From Isoptericola chiayiensis (GTDB lineage Bacteria; Actinomycetota; Actinomycetes; Actinomycetales; Cellulomonadaceae), in the NCBI RefSeq assembly GCF_013149805.1, contig NZ_JABEZT010000003.1, forward strand, positions 248,001-312,000: a DNA stretch of 64,000 nt. The letters are read 5' to 3'. Below, one piece after another: positions 1 to 8,507 of the stretch; the stretch's first letter is position 1, and each line of letters begins with the position of its first letter. The notes below the pieces were generated by a model. That model ran no database searches. It was given only the letters and a program-made list of their open reading frames with translations, and was not told where the DNA came from. The position numbers and the translations under genes are program-made.

Positions 1-18
1 GACACGTGGTGACCGGCG

Positions 19-1995
19 CTACTCGACGGTGACCCCGGCTCCCTCGGCGATCCGGGTGTTCTCCCGGTTGCCCCGGACGGTGTTGGCGACCAGCCGGACG
101 TCCTCGCCCGCGTCGACCCGGACCCCTCCGGCGTTGGCGACCACCAGGTTCCGCTTCACGAGCACGTCGGTCGGCACGCCGCTCGCGTGACCGTCGTCGC
201 CGGGGTCCTCGGCCAGGTGGATGCCCCAGAAGTCCTCCGCGCGGTTGGCCAGCACGGTGTTGTGCCGCACCACGGTCCCCGGTGCGTTGCGCACCTCGAT
301 GCCCGACCGCACGTGGTCGCCCCGGCCGCCGGTCACCTCGTTGCGCTCCACGACGGTGTCGGGGGTGCCCAGGATGAGCAGGATGCCCTCTCGGTTGTTC
401 TTCAGGACGTTGCCGTGGATCCAGTTCCCCGGACCGGCCGCGTCGTGCTGGGTGGCCGTGCCACCGGTGTTGCCCAGCGCGATCGCGGCGGCGCGGACAT
501 CCTTGACGGTGTTGTGCCGGATCTCGTTGAGGTACTCGTCCTCGCCGTGCAGGTCGATGGCGTCGAGCACGCCGCCACGGATGGTGTTCCCGGCGACGAG
601 GTTGTTGTGGGTGTAGTACTGCAGCAGGATCGCGTGGCGCAGGTGCGTCCCCTCGAACACGTTGCCGACCACCGCGTTGTGCCGCGAGTCGTCGGTGTAC
701 GCAAAGCGGTCCTTGCCGGCCGTGCCCTGGATGGAGATGCCGTAGCCGTTGCCGCCGCCCCCCACGCTGGTGGCGTCGCGGAACGTGCTGCCGCGCACCG
801 TGACGTCACGGCTCTTCTCGATCCGCACGCCCATCTTCTGGAACCGCTCGACGACGACGTCCTCGACCAGCACCTGTCGGCTCGCGCGGGATCCGAGGTT
901 GGCCACGACGACGCCGTACGCCGGGCCGCCGGCGGCGGTGGAGTCCTGGTGGTCGGTCGACAGGGGGCCGTCGTAGGTCGAGCTCACGGTGAGGTCGCTG
1001 ACGGCGACGTCCTGGACGCCGTAGCCGCGCAGCACCTTGCCGGACTGCGTCTCGGGGGTCAGCGCGGACTCGAGCACGGAGCCGGCTCCGTCCCCGCGCA
1101 GGTCGATGCCGGAACGCAGGGCCACGTTGGTGGTGGGGTCGGCCGGTTCGGTGGTGAGCAGGTCGTAGGTACCGGCCGGGAGGTAGACCTCGTCCCCCGG
1201 CTGGGCGGCGTCCAGGGCGGCGCGGATCGCGGCGGCGTCGTCGCCGGTGCCTGCAGCCGGGTCCGCGCCGTGGTCGCGCACGTCCACGGTGCGGCCGGTC
1301 ACGGCACCGGGCTCGGCCGGGCGGTACCGCGTACCGTCGGGCTCGACGAGCCCGGGGTCGGTCCAGGGCTCCGCGTCCGGGTCCGGTGCGGGCAGGAGGT
1401 CGGAGAGGTCGTCGACCACGGCCCCCTGCGGGTTGGGCGGGTAGACGCGGACCTCCGTGACGCTGTTCCAGCCCGAGACGCTGTTGCCGTAGCCGAGGTA
1501 GCGCACGTACCGGGCCTGCGAGCCGGTGGTGGCGTCGTCCTCGAGCGTGACGGGTTCGAGGTTCGACGACGTTCCCGAGCTGGCCTGGTCGGTCGCGGCG
1601 GAGCGCCAGGTGGTCCCGTCGGTGGAGAGCTCGACGCCGAAGAGCGACTGTCGCTCGTCGCCCTTGTGCCACGCCACGCCGAGGTATCCGACGGAACGCT
1701 CCTCACCGAGGTCGAGCTGGAGCCACTGGGGCTCGTCCGGGGACGAGGTGAGGGACGACCAGCGGGTCGTGGGGTCGTCGTCGATCGCGAACTCGGGCAG
1801 GTTGCCGTCGCTGCTCAGCGCGCGTGCCGAGTCGACGGTCCAGTGCGCGGGCGGGTCGACGACGTCGGCCCGGACGGGGTGCGTCGGTGCTGACGGGAGG
1901 GTCTGCGCGGCGGCCGGACCGCCGAGGAGACCGAGGAGGAGGGCGGCGGCGGACGTGGCCGCCACCTTTGGTGCAACGATTCGCCATTGGATCAT
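19..1995 (-). CDS. Secreted right-handed beta-helix protein with N-terminal discoidin-like domain
   Basis: A 658-residue exported protein. I chose the ATG at 1995 because the next ~30 residues form a clear signal peptide ending in an AxA-type site (GGPAAAQ). Residues ~45-190 look like an F5/8 type C (discoidin/CBM32-like) carbohydrate-binding domain, with the DDDPTTRWSS and WLQLDLG signatures. Residues ~235-658 form a parallel beta-helix: a GADPAAGTGDDAAAIRAAL start typical of pectate-lyase_3/polygalacturonase-like folds, then repeated short coils such as VRHNTV and IHGNVL. The likely role is binding and perhaps cleaving an extracellular polysaccharide, consistent with the KDG kinase and FAH hydrolase genes upstream on the same strand. 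No catalytic residues can be assigned, so lyase, epimerase or hydrolase remains open. Confidence 0.85.
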   Translation of the reverse strand: MIQWRIVAPKVAATSAAALLLGLLGGPAAAQTLPSAPTHPVRADVVDPPAHWTVDSARALSSDGNLPEFAIDDDPTTRWSSLTSSPDEPQWLQLDLGEERSVGYLGVAWHKGDERQSLFGVELSTDGTTWRSAATDQASSGTSSNLEPVTLEDDATTGSQARYVRYLGYGNSVSGWNSVTEVRVYPPNPQGAVVDDLSDLLPAPDPDAEPWTDPGLVEPDGTRYRPAEPGAVTGRTVDVRDHGADPAAGTGDDAAAIRAALDAAQPGDEVYLPAGTYDLLTTEPADPTTNVALRSGIDLRGDGAGSVLESALTPETQSGKVLRGYGVQDVAVSDLTVSSTYDGPLSTDHQDSTAAGGPAYGVVVANLGSRASRQVLVEDVVVERFQKMGVRIEKSRDVTVRGSTFRDATSVGGGGNGYGISIQGTAGKDRFAYTDDSRHNAVVGNVFEGTHLRHAILLQYYTHNNLVAGNTIRGGVLDAIDLHGEDEYLNEIRHNTVKDVRAAAIALGNTGGTATQHDAAGPGNWIHGNVLKNNREGILLILGTPDTVVERNEVTGGRGDHVRSGIEVRNAPGTVVRHNTVLANRAEDFWGIHLAEDPGDDGHASGVPTDVLVKRNLVVANAGGVRVDAGEDVRLVANTVRGNRENTRIAEGAGVTVE

Positions 1996-2049
1996 GGCCA
2001 AACTGTGGCACCATGCCGCCGCCGAAGCAAGACCTGGCACGGCAATTGC

Positions 2050-2061
2050 TGCATCGATGCA
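2050..2061. promoter_or_regulatory. LacI-type operator candidate upstream of the beta-helix gene
   Basis: TGCATCGATGCA is a perfect 12-bp palindrome centred on CG, 54 bp upstream of the ATG at 1995. Its TGCATCG half matches the two TGCATCGTTACA sites near the LacI gene (5024-5035 and 5148-5159). A CG-centred palindrome is typical for LacI-family operators. Regulation by the local LacI protein is inferred. Confidence 0.5.
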
Positions 2062-2099
2062 CCAGACGTGTCTCGAAGGGACCCGCCTGCGCCACCCGA

Positions 2100-3053
2100 T
2101 CAGCGGGTGACGGGCTCGCTGGAGGAGAGCCTGGCGAGCTCGGAGCGCCGGGGGAGGACCTCCCAGTCGCCGTCACCGGTGCAGGCGTAGGCGCCGACGG
2201 CGGTCGCGGTCGCCAGCGCCGTCGACACGTCCCGACCCGCCAGCGCGTCGGCGAGGAACCCGGCGACGAACGCGTCGCCGGCTCCCACGGTGTCCCGCAC
2301 GTCGACCGGCACCCCTGGTGCGGAGAACTCGCCGCCCTCGCTCGCCGCGACAGCCCCCTGCGCCCCCCGCTTGACGACGGCGGTCCGCGCGCCCAGGTCC
2401 CGCAGCTGCCGCGCGGCCGTCGGGGCGTCGTGCTCGTCGCACCCGAGCAGCGCAGCCTCGTCCAGGCCGGCGAAGACGATCTCGCACCGGGGGACGACTC
2501 GCGCGTAGAGGCGTCGTGCGTCGTCCGCGGACCACAGGGACGACCGATAGTTGAGGTCGAACGAGACCGGGACGCCGAACGCGACAGCACGGTCGACGAG
2601 GTCCAGGGTGAGGGCGCGGGCCGACGGCGACAGCGCAGGAGTGATCCCGGTCAGGTGGAGCATGCTCGCCGACCGCACCGCGTCGTCGGGGACGTCCTCG
2701 GGCCCGAGCCTCGAACCGGCGCTCCCGGCGCGGTAGTACCAGATGCGCGTCTCCATGGTGGAGCGCCGCTCCTTGAGCATCAGGCCCGTGGGTGCCCCGT
2801 CGTCGCGCAGGCACGTCGTCGCCACGTCCTCCCCGCGCAGCAGCCGTTCGACCAGGTCGCCGGCGGAGTCCGCGCCGACGCGGCCGATCCAGGCCGCCGG
2901 CGCACCGAGGCGGCGCAGCCCGATCGCCACGTTGCTCTCGGCACCGCCCATCCCGAGCGACATCAGCGTGCTGTGCTGCAGCGGCTCCGGACGGGTGCTG
3001 CCCACCAGCACCATGGTCTCACCGACGGTGAGGACGGGACCGGGGGCCGTCAT
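2100..3053 (-). CDS. kdgK: 2-keto-3-deoxygluconate (KDG) kinase, PfkB family
   Basis: Cytoplasmic sugar kinase of 317 residues that phosphorylates KDG to KDPG in uronate and unsaturated-oligosaccharide breakdown. Visible PfkB features are GGAESNVAIGLRRLG near residue 40, the substrate region WYYRAGSAGSRL, the FDLNYRSSLW segment, and the C-terminal anion-hole signature DTVGAGDAFVAGF. The ATG at 3053 overlaps the TGA of the FAH gene (ATGA), so translation is probably coupled. No KDPG aldolase is present in the window. It could act on a related 2-keto-3-deoxy sugar acid, but the FAH, SDR and lyase neighbours support KDG. Confidence 0.88.
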   Translation of the reverse strand: MTAPGPVLTVGETMVLVGSTRPEPLQHSTLMSLGMGGAESNVAIGLRRLGAPAAWIGRVGADSAGDLVERLLRGEDVATTCLRDDGAPTGLMLKERRSTMETRIWYYRAGSAGSRLGPEDVPDDAVRSASMLHLTGITPALSPSARALTLDLVDRAVAFGVPVSFDLNYRSSLWSADDARRLYARVVPRCEIVFAGLDEAALLGCDEHDAPTAARQLRDLGARTAVVKRGAQGAVAASEGGEFSAPGVPVDVRDTVGAGDAFVAGFLADALAGRDVSTALATATAVGAYACTGDGDWEVLPRRSELARLSSSEPVTR

Positions 3054-3907
3054 CGCGGCGCGACCACGCGCTGGCGCTGCGAACCCAGCCCGTCGATGCC
3101 GAGCTCCATCACGTCGCCGGGCTGCAGCCACGCCGGTTCGGCCATGCCGTTGGCCACGCCGGGCGGGGTGCCCGTGTTCACCAGGTCGCCCGGTTCGAGC
3201 ACCATGTACTGGCTCAGGTGCCACAGGAGCTCGTACGGGTCGAACACCATCGTGCCCGTGCTGCCCGACTGGCGGCGCGCACCGGAGACGTCGAGCCACA
3301 TGCCCAGGGCCGAGACGTCGCCGACCTCGTCGGGAGTGACCAGCCAGGGACCGCACGGGTTGAACGTCTCGGCGGACTTGCCCTTGAGGATCTGGCCCCC
3401 GTGCTCGTCCTGGAACGCGCGCTCGCTCACGTCGTTGCAGACGACGAACCCCGCGACGTGGTCACGAGCCTGGTCGGGGCTGTCCAGGTAGCTCGTCCGG
3501 CGGCCGACGACGAGGCCCAGCTCCACCTCCCAGTCCAGGCGGGAGAAGCCTCGCGGCGCCCGGACGTCGTCGTACGGCCCGACGAGCGTGTTCGGGGACT
3601 TCGAGAACACGAGCGGAAGGGCTGGTACGTCCGCGCCGATCTCGGCGGCATGGTCGCGATAGTTGAGGCCGGCGCACAGGATCTGGTGCGGACGCGCCAC
3701 GGGCGGTCCGACCCGTCGTGCGCCGAGCGCCTCGACGAGCCCTGCCGTCACCCGGGACTCGACGCGTTCCGCCAGCCATCCGAACCCGTCGGGGAGCGTC
3801 GTGGCGTCGATGTCGGGCACCAGGTCGCCGACGTCGACGTAGGCGTCGGGACCGACGACGACGGCCGGCCGTTCGGCGCCGACCGGCCCGAGGCGTGCGA
3901 GCCTCAC
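3050..3907 (-). CDS. Fumarylacetoacetate hydrolase (FAH) family protein
   Basis: 285-residue cytoplasmic enzyme of the FAH superfamily, whose members hydrolyse or decarboxylate 2-oxo acids using a Mg/Mn site. The core begins near residue 70 with CAGLNYRDHAAE and FSKSPNTLVG. The acidic metal ligands are in DWEVELGLVVG and FVVCNDVSERAFQ, and the C-terminal GDLVNTGTPPGV loop is typical. The start is GTG overlapping the stop of the LacI gene (GTGA), and its own stop overlaps the KDG kinase start. In sugar operons, relatives act as 2,4-diketo-3-deoxy-L-fuconate hydrolase-type enzymes, so a sugar-acid role is more likely here than tyrosine catabolism. The exact substrate is unknown. Confidence 0.85.
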   Translation of the reverse strand: MRLARLGPVGAERPAVVVGPDAYVDVGDLVPDIDATTLPDGFGWLAERVESRVTAGLVEALGARRVGPPVARPHQILCAGLNYRDHAAEIGADVPALPLVFSKSPNTLVGPYDDVRAPRGFSRLDWEVELGLVVGRRTSYLDSPDQARDHVAGFVVCNDVSERAFQDEHGGQILKGKSAETFNPCGPWLVTPDEVGDVSALGMWLDVSGARRQSGSTGTMVFDPYELLWHLSQYMVLEPGDLVNTGTPPGVANGMAEPAWLQPGDVMELGIDGLGSQRQRVVAPR

Positions 3908-4989
3908 TGCAGCACCCCGTCCTCGTCGGCCACGACCGGTGCCGTGGCCCCCGTCGGCGACGCGGTCGAGTCCCGCACCACCAGCTCGGGGCGCAGCAGC
4001 ACCGACCGGCCGGGCTCGCGGTCGTCCTCCTTCAGTGCCTCCTCGAGGCTCAACGACGCCATCCGTGAGATGGGCTGGCGCACCGACGTCAGCGGCGGGT
4101 CGTACAGCTCCGCGAGGATGATGTCGTCGAAGCCGACCACGGACACGTCCTTGCCGACGTGCAGGCCCTGGTCACGCAGGCCGCGGCAGAAGCCGAGCGC
4201 GGTCATGTCGTTGATCGCCACGATGCCCGTGGGCGGCTCGACGGTCCCGGAGAACAGGTCGTGCGCGGCCTGCCGGCCCACCTGGGCGGCCTCGACGTCC
4301 CCGAACGGGGCGCCGCCACCCGCGGTCCACGTCGGCATCGCCGCCGGGTCCAGGTCGGCCCCCTCGAGCGCCGTGCAGAACCCGCGGAAGCGGCCGGTGC
4401 GGTTGACCGCCGCGAGCGACCCGGAGACGAAGGTCAACCGTTCGTGGCCGAGCTCGGTCAGGTGGGAGGTCGCGAGGAAGCCGCCCACGTGGTTGTTGAT
4501 GCTGACGCTGACGACCTCCTCCGGGTCACCGGCCTGCGCCGGTCGGTCGAACGTCACGAGCCGCAGCCCCCGCCGGACGATGTCGGCGAGGTGGTCGAGC
4601 GTCGGCAGGGAGGAGCACAGGACGATGCCGCGCACCCCGTCCTCCCACAGCTCCTCGACGTACCGGCGCTCGCGGTCGGGGTCGCGTTCGCTGTTGCACA
4701 GCAGCACGTTGCACCCGACGGCCAGGGCCGCGACCTCGAGCTCCCGGGCGAACGCTCCCCAGAACGGGTTGCCGACGGACGGCACGATGAGCCCCACCGT
4801 CTGCGTGCGTCCCGTGCGGAGCTGGCGAGCCGCACGGTTGGGTCGGTAGCCGAGCTCGGCGATGGCGCGCTCGATGCGCTCCTTGGTGGCCGGCACCATG
4901 CGGTTGGTGCGGCCGTTCAGCAGGTTGGAGACGGTGCTGGGCGAGACCCCAGCGGCTGCTGCGACCTGCTGGATCGTCACGCGTGTCAC
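3904..4989 (-). CDS. LacI-family transcriptional regulator of the glycan locus
   Basis: 361-residue regulator. The helix-turn-helix starts at once: VTIQQVAAAAGVSPSTVSNLLNG, with the hinge helix near RPNRAARQLRTGRT, followed by a periplasmic-binding-protein-like sensor domain (residues ~60-335). I place the start at GTG 4989 because GGAGG lies 4 nt upstream; a longer reading frame from 5040 would cross the operator. The gene leads the minus-strand operon with the FAH and KDG kinase genes. An operator at 5024-5035 sits 2-3 nt after a TAGGAT -10 box on the same strand, suggesting autoregulation. The inducer is probably a sugar or sugar acid from the target glycan. Confidence 0.92.
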   Translation of the reverse strand: MTRVTIQQVAAAAGVSPSTVSNLLNGRTNRMVPATKERIERAIAELGYRPNRAARQLRTGRTQTVGLIVPSVGNPFWGAFARELEVAALAVGCNVLLCNSERDPDRERRYVEELWEDGVRGIVLCSSLPTLDHLADIVRRGLRLVTFDRPAQAGDPEEVVSVSINNHVGGFLATSHLTELGHERLTFVSGSLAAVNRTGRFRGFCTALEGADLDPAAMPTWTAGGGAPFGDVEAAQVGRQAAHDLFSGTVEPPTGIVAINDMTALGFCRGLRDQGLHVGKDVSVVGFDDIILAELYDPPLTSVRQPISRMASLSLEEALKEDDREPGRSVLLRPELVVRDSTASPTGATAPVVADEDGVLQ

Positions 4990-5023
4990 GCTTCCTCCAA
5001 CGTCATCGGTGGTGCACGTCATG

Positions 5024-5035
5024 TGCATCGTTACA
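5024..5035. promoter_or_regulatory. LacI operator (autoregulatory site)
   Basis: TGCATCGTTACA is identical to the site at 5148-5159. On the minus strand it begins 3 nt after a TAGGAT -10 candidate (5044-5039), so a bound repressor would cover the transcription start of the lacI-FAH-kdgK operon. Confidence 0.65.
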
Positions 5036-5115
5036 ACCATCCTAGCCCAGACTGAGGGTATGGACCGGCATCCCGAGGGTGTCGCATCGTGATCATTTCT
5101 TGATCTAGCAGGGAG

Positions 5116-5159
5116 TTGACGTGCCCGCGGTCCTGTGCCTAGTTTAGTGCATCGTTACA
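5116..5159 (+). promoter_or_regulatory. Promoter and LacI operator of the sugar ABC transporter operon
   Basis: TTGACG (-35, 5116-5121), an 18-bp spacer, TAGTTT (-10, 5140-5145), then TGCATCGTTACA (5148-5159) starting 2 nt after the -10 box. The same 12-mer in the same place relative to a -10 box occurs on the other strand upstream of lacI. A separate short inverted repeat, GATCA-N5-TGATC (5091-5105), lies upstream and could bind another regulator. Confidence 0.7.
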
Positions 5160-5224
5160 CCGGCATCGTCGCCACCGGCGAGGTCGACACGCACCAGCCG
5201 ACCGCACAACGTGAAGGATCAACG

Positions 5225-6538
5225 ATGATCATCAAGAGTCAGTCCCGTCGACGGTTCACGGGCGCCGCCGCCCTGGCCGCCGTCGCACTGGGGATCACCG
5301 CCTGCAGCTCGGGCACGAGCTCGGGCACCGACGCCGAGGGCGGCAGCGGTGACGTCTCCGGCGACATCACGCTGCTCACCCCGATCTTCGAGGGCACCGA
5401 CGGCCAGCAGCTCCTCGAGGACGAGCTGCTCCCGCAGTTCTACGAGGACTATCCGGACGTCACCGTGTCCGTGGACTACACGACCTACGGCAACCTCAAC
5501 GAGAAGCTCACCACCGCCGCGGTGTCCGGGGCGGTGCCCGACGTCATGATGATGGGCGTCGGCTGGATCGAGGGCTTCGCCGACCGGGGTCTGCTGGCCG
5601 ACCAGAGCGAGCTCGGCAACACCGAGGAGAAGCTCCTGGAGACCTACACGCCGGCGATCGTCGACGCCGGGACGTGGGACGGCGGCGTCTACGGCATGCC
5701 GATCATGCTCGACACCCGCTACGGGGTCGCCAACATGGAGCTGCTGGAGGAGGCCGGCTACGACGCACCGCCGTCGTCCTGGGACGAGCTCGTCGAGATC
5801 TCCGAGGCCCTGACGGTCCGCGCCGACGACGGCACGCTGGAGCGCGCCGGGTTCGACCTGCTCTCGAACGACCCGCGACAGGTCTTCGAGACGTTCCTCT
5901 TCTCCGCCGGTGGCGACCTCTTCAACGAGGACGTGACCGAGCCGACGTTCAACGGGCCGGAGGGTGTGTCGGCGCTGCAGCTCATGACCGACCTCATCAA
6001 CGAGCACGAGGTCGAGGACATCGGCTTCTCCTCGCCGGACGCCGCCGTCAACCCGCTCCTGAACGGACGGGCCGCGATGGGCCTCGCCCACAACAACCTG
6101 TGGACGCAGGGTCTCGAGGCGGACCCCGAGATGCTCGAGAAGCTCGAGCCCTTCGTGATCCAGGGCGAGGGCGAGGGCATGTTCTTCGGCGGCACGTTCG
6201 CCACCCGTTCGGCCACGTCCCAGCACCCCGAGGCCGCCCAGGCGCTGCTCGAGTTCCTGGCGAGCCCCGGACCGGCGCTGGCTGCCAACGAGCAGCGCGG
6301 CAACGTCCCCGCGCTGACCGAGCTGCTCGACAGCGACTACGTGCAGTCCAACCGGTTCGTCCAGTTCTCGATGGAGAACCTCGACGTGGCCAAGCGTGAG
6401 GGCGGCCCGCCCTCGTGGCTCGAGGTCCGCGGTGACTTCGCACCGGCCATCGAGTCGGCACTGCTCGGTCAGGCCGAGCCGCAGGCAGCCCTCGACGACC
6501 TCGCCGCGCTCGTCGACGAAGCGATGGCCCGCCAGTAG
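5225..6538 (+). CDS. Sugar ABC transporter substrate-binding lipoprotein
   Basis: 437-residue extracytoplasmic binding protein (cluster 1, carbohydrate importer type). The N-terminus has SRRRFTG followed by a hydrophobic stretch and the lipobox GITAC, so it is a lipoprotein, possibly Tat-exported. The mature part has the usual features: ITLLTPIFEGTD, PDVMMMGVGWIEGFADRG, and YGMPIMLDTRYGVANMELL. GAAGGA precedes the ATG at 5225. It is the first gene after the LacI-controlled promoter and is separated from the permease genes by a strong stem-loop that may raise its relative expression. The ligand is probably an oligosaccharide released from an acidic polysaccharide, judged from the neighbouring lyase-type genes. 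Confidence 0.92.
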   Translation: MIIKSQSRRRFTGAAALAAVALGITACSSGTSSGTDAEGGSGDVSGDITLLTPIFEGTDGQQLLEDELLPQFYEDYPDVTVSVDYTTYGNLNEKLTTAAVSGAVPDVMMMGVGWIEGFADRGLLADQSELGNTEEKLLETYTPAIVDAGTWDGGVYGMPIMLDTRYGVANMELLEEAGYDAPPSSWDELVEISEALTVRADDGTLERAGFDLLSNDPRQVFETFLFSAGGDLFNEDVTEPTFNGPEGVSALQLMTDLINEHEVEDIGFSSPDAAVNPLLNGRAAMGLAHNNLWTQGLEADPEMLEKLEPFVIQGEGEGMFFGGTFATRSATSQHPEAAQALLEFLASPGPALAANEQRGNVPALTELLDSDYVQSNRFVQFSMENLDVAKREGGPPSWLEVRGDFAPAIESALLGQAEPQAALDDLAALVDEAMARQ

Positions 6539-6552
6539 GACCGACCCGTCCC

Positions 6553-6589
6553 GGGGCGTCGGGGCGGCCGAGCGCCGCCCCGACGCCCC
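6553..6589 (+). terminator. Intercistronic 16-bp perfect stem-loop
   Basis: Two perfect 16-nt arms (6553-6568 and 6574-6589) with a 5-nt loop lie between the binding-protein gene and the first permease. No U-tract follows. Such hairpins after binding-protein genes commonly cause partial termination or protect the upstream mRNA, giving excess binding protein over permease; that role here is inferred. Confidence 0.7.
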
Positions 6590-6607
6590 TCGATCGAAGT
6601 GGGAACC

Positions 6608-7549
6608 ATGACAAGCACCGAGACCCCAGCGGGGGCCGGACTCGCCGCGCGCAACCCCGCACCGGTCCGACGCCACAAGTACTCGCGGGCGGAGCGCAAG
6701 CTGCGACGCACGGGTTGGCTGATGATCACGCCGGCTCTGCTGCACCTCGCCCTGTGGACCGCCATCCCGGTGGTCGCCACCTTCGCGCTCGGGTTCACCA
6801 ACTACAACGTGTTCTCCCCGCCCCAGTGGGTCGGGTTGCAGAACTACGTGGAGATCGTCCAGGACCCGGTCTTCCGCAAGGCCACCTGGAACACCATCGT
6901 CTACACCTTCTGGACGGTGCCGGTCTCGATGGCCATCGCGCTCGTCATCGCCGTGGCCCTCAACCAGGGTCTGCGGTTCCAGAAGTGGTACCGCACCGCC
7001 TTCTTCCTGCCCCAGGTCACCGCGACCGTCGCGATCGCCATGGTGTGGCTGTGGATCTTCAACCCGCAGCAGGGCCTCCTCAACGCCTTCCTCGGCCTCT
7101 TCGGCATCCCCGGGCAGGCCTGGCTCGCCGACCCCGACTGGGCGTTGTGGTCCGTGATCCTCGTCGGCGCGTGGCAGGGCATCGGGATCAAGATGCTGAT
7201 CTACATCGCCGCGCTGCAGAACATCGACGGGAGCCTGTACGAGGCCGCCTCGGTCGACGGCGCGTCCACCGTGCGCAAGTTCTTCGCCATCACCGTCCCG
7301 ATGCTGAAGCCCGCCACGTTCTTCGTCCTGGTCATCTCGATCATCAACGCGTTCCAGGTCTTCGACCAGATCTACGTGCTCACCAACGGCGGCCCCGCCA
7401 ACGCGACCACGATGATGACCTACGAGGTCTACCGGTCCGCCTTCGAGGAGTTCCGCATGGGGATGGCCTCAGCGCAGTCGGTCGTCCTGTTCATCTTCCT
7501 GCTCTTCATGACGCTCGTCGGTCGACGTGCCACCCGAGAGGACCACTGA
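6608..7549 (+). CDS. Sugar ABC transporter permease (MalF/UgpA type)
   Basis: 313-residue inner-membrane permease with about six membrane segments after a ~40-residue cytoplasmic N-terminus. The EAA loop that contacts the ATPase is visible as YEAASVDGASTVRKFFAITVPML near residue 215. I prefer the ATG at 6608 with an AAGTGGGAA ribosome-binding region over the in-frame GTG at 6599. The stop overlaps the next permease start (TGATG). It pairs with the downstream permease to form the import channel. No ATPase gene is present nearby; many actinobacterial sugar importers of this type use a shared MsiK-like ATPase encoded elsewhere. Confidence 0.92.
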   Translation: MTSTETPAGAGLAARNPAPVRRHKYSRAERKLRRTGWLMITPALLHLALWTAIPVVATFALGFTNYNVFSPPQWVGLQNYVEIVQDPVFRKATWNTIVYTFWTVPVSMAIALVIAVALNQGLRFQKWYRTAFFLPQVTATVAIAMVWLWIFNPQQGLLNAFLGLFGIPGQAWLADPDWALWSVILVGAWQGIGIKMLIYIAALQNIDGSLYEAASVDGASTVRKFFAITVPMLKPATFFVLVISIINAFQVFDQIYVLTNGGPANATTMMTYEVYRSAFEEFRMGMASAQSVVLFIFLLFMTLVGRRATREDH

Positions 7550-8481
7550 TGGCTCTCCTCAATCCCCGGACCTCCACGAGCCCGTCGGCGACCCGGACCG
7601 TCCGCACGACGAACCAGTCGTCCGTCCGGCGACGCAACAAGCTCATCCTGCACCTGCTGCTGATCATCGGTTCGGTCACGATGGTGATCCCGTTCGTCTG
7701 GATGCTCTTCACCTCGGTGAAGAGCCCGGCCGAGCTGGCGCAGTTCCCTCCGACCTTCTTCCCCCAGGAGTGGCACTGGTCCAACTACGCGGAGGCGCTC
7801 GACGCCGCGCCGTTCGACAAGTATTTCCGCAACTCGCTCATCATCGCCACCGGGCACACCCTCATCACGCTGGTCATCGGCTCCATGGCCGGGTACGCGC
7901 TGGCGCGGATCCGCTTCCGCGGGCGGGAGATCATCTTCCTGTCCATGGTCGCGATGCTCATGATCCCGACCTACACGAAGATCGTCCCGCAGTTCCTCAT
8001 CGTGAAGTTCATGCCCCTGTTCGGCGGCAACGACATCACGGGACAGGGCGGCAGCGGCTGGCTGGACAGCTGGTGGGCCCTGCTCATCCCGGGCGGCCTG
8101 AGCGCCATGTCGATCTTCCTGTTCCGGCAGTTCTACCTGACCCTGCCCAAGGAGCTCGAGGAAGCGGCGCGCCTGGACGGTCTCGGGGAGTTCCGGATCT
8201 TCGCGCAGATCTACACCCCGCTCATGAAGCCGGCCGTCGCGACGGTCGCCCTGCTGACCTTCCAGGAGAGCTGGAACAACTTCCTGTGGCCCCTGCTGGT
8301 CACGACCTCGGACGACCTGCGGGTGATCCAGGTCGGCCTGGCGGTCTTCCAGCAGGTGGAGGCCACCGCCTGGCAGTACCTGATGGCCGGCACCACCTTG
8401 GCCACCGTCCCGATGGTGCTGCTGTTCGTCATGGCGCAGAAGTACTTCATCCAGGGATTCACCAACTCGGGCATCAAGTGA
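7549..8481 (+). CDS. Sugar ABC transporter permease (MalG/UgpE type)
   Basis: 310-residue second permease of the importer. The N-terminal ~35 residues are hydrophilic, followed by about six membrane spans beginning at LILHLLLIIGSVTMVIPFVW. The EAA motif reads ELEEAARLDGLGEFRIFAQIYTPL (shortened here to its core; around residues 204-224). The start ATG overlaps the preceding stop (TGATG), so the two permeases are co-translated. It should form a heterodimeric channel with the upstream permease and receive ligand from the binding lipoprotein. Confidence 0.92.
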   Translation: MALLNPRTSTSPSATRTVRTTNQSSVRRRNKLILHLLLIIGSVTMVIPFVWMLFTSVKSPAELAQFPPTFFPQEWHWSNYAEALDAAPFDKYFRNSLIIATGHTLITLVIGSMAGYALARIRFRGREIIFLSMVAMLMIPTYTKIVPQFLIVKFMPLFGGNDITGQGGSGWLDSWWALLIPGGLSAMSIFLFRQFYLTLPKELEEAARLDGLGEFRIFAQIYTPLMKPAVATVALLTFQESWNNFLWPLLVTTSDDLRVIQVGLAVFQQVEATAWQYLMAGTTLATVPMVLLFVMAQKYFIQGFTNSGIK

Positions 8482-8507
8482 GCCCGACCACCCACGAAAG
8501 AGGAACC

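Noticed and set aside
187-1893. 568-codon open frame on the plus strand
   Set aside because: Antisense shadow of the beta-helix gene; no recognisable protein features.
4990-5040. Longer LacI reading frame from ATG 5040
   Set aside because: It would add residues unlike the family and translate through the operator; GGAGG supports GTG 4989.
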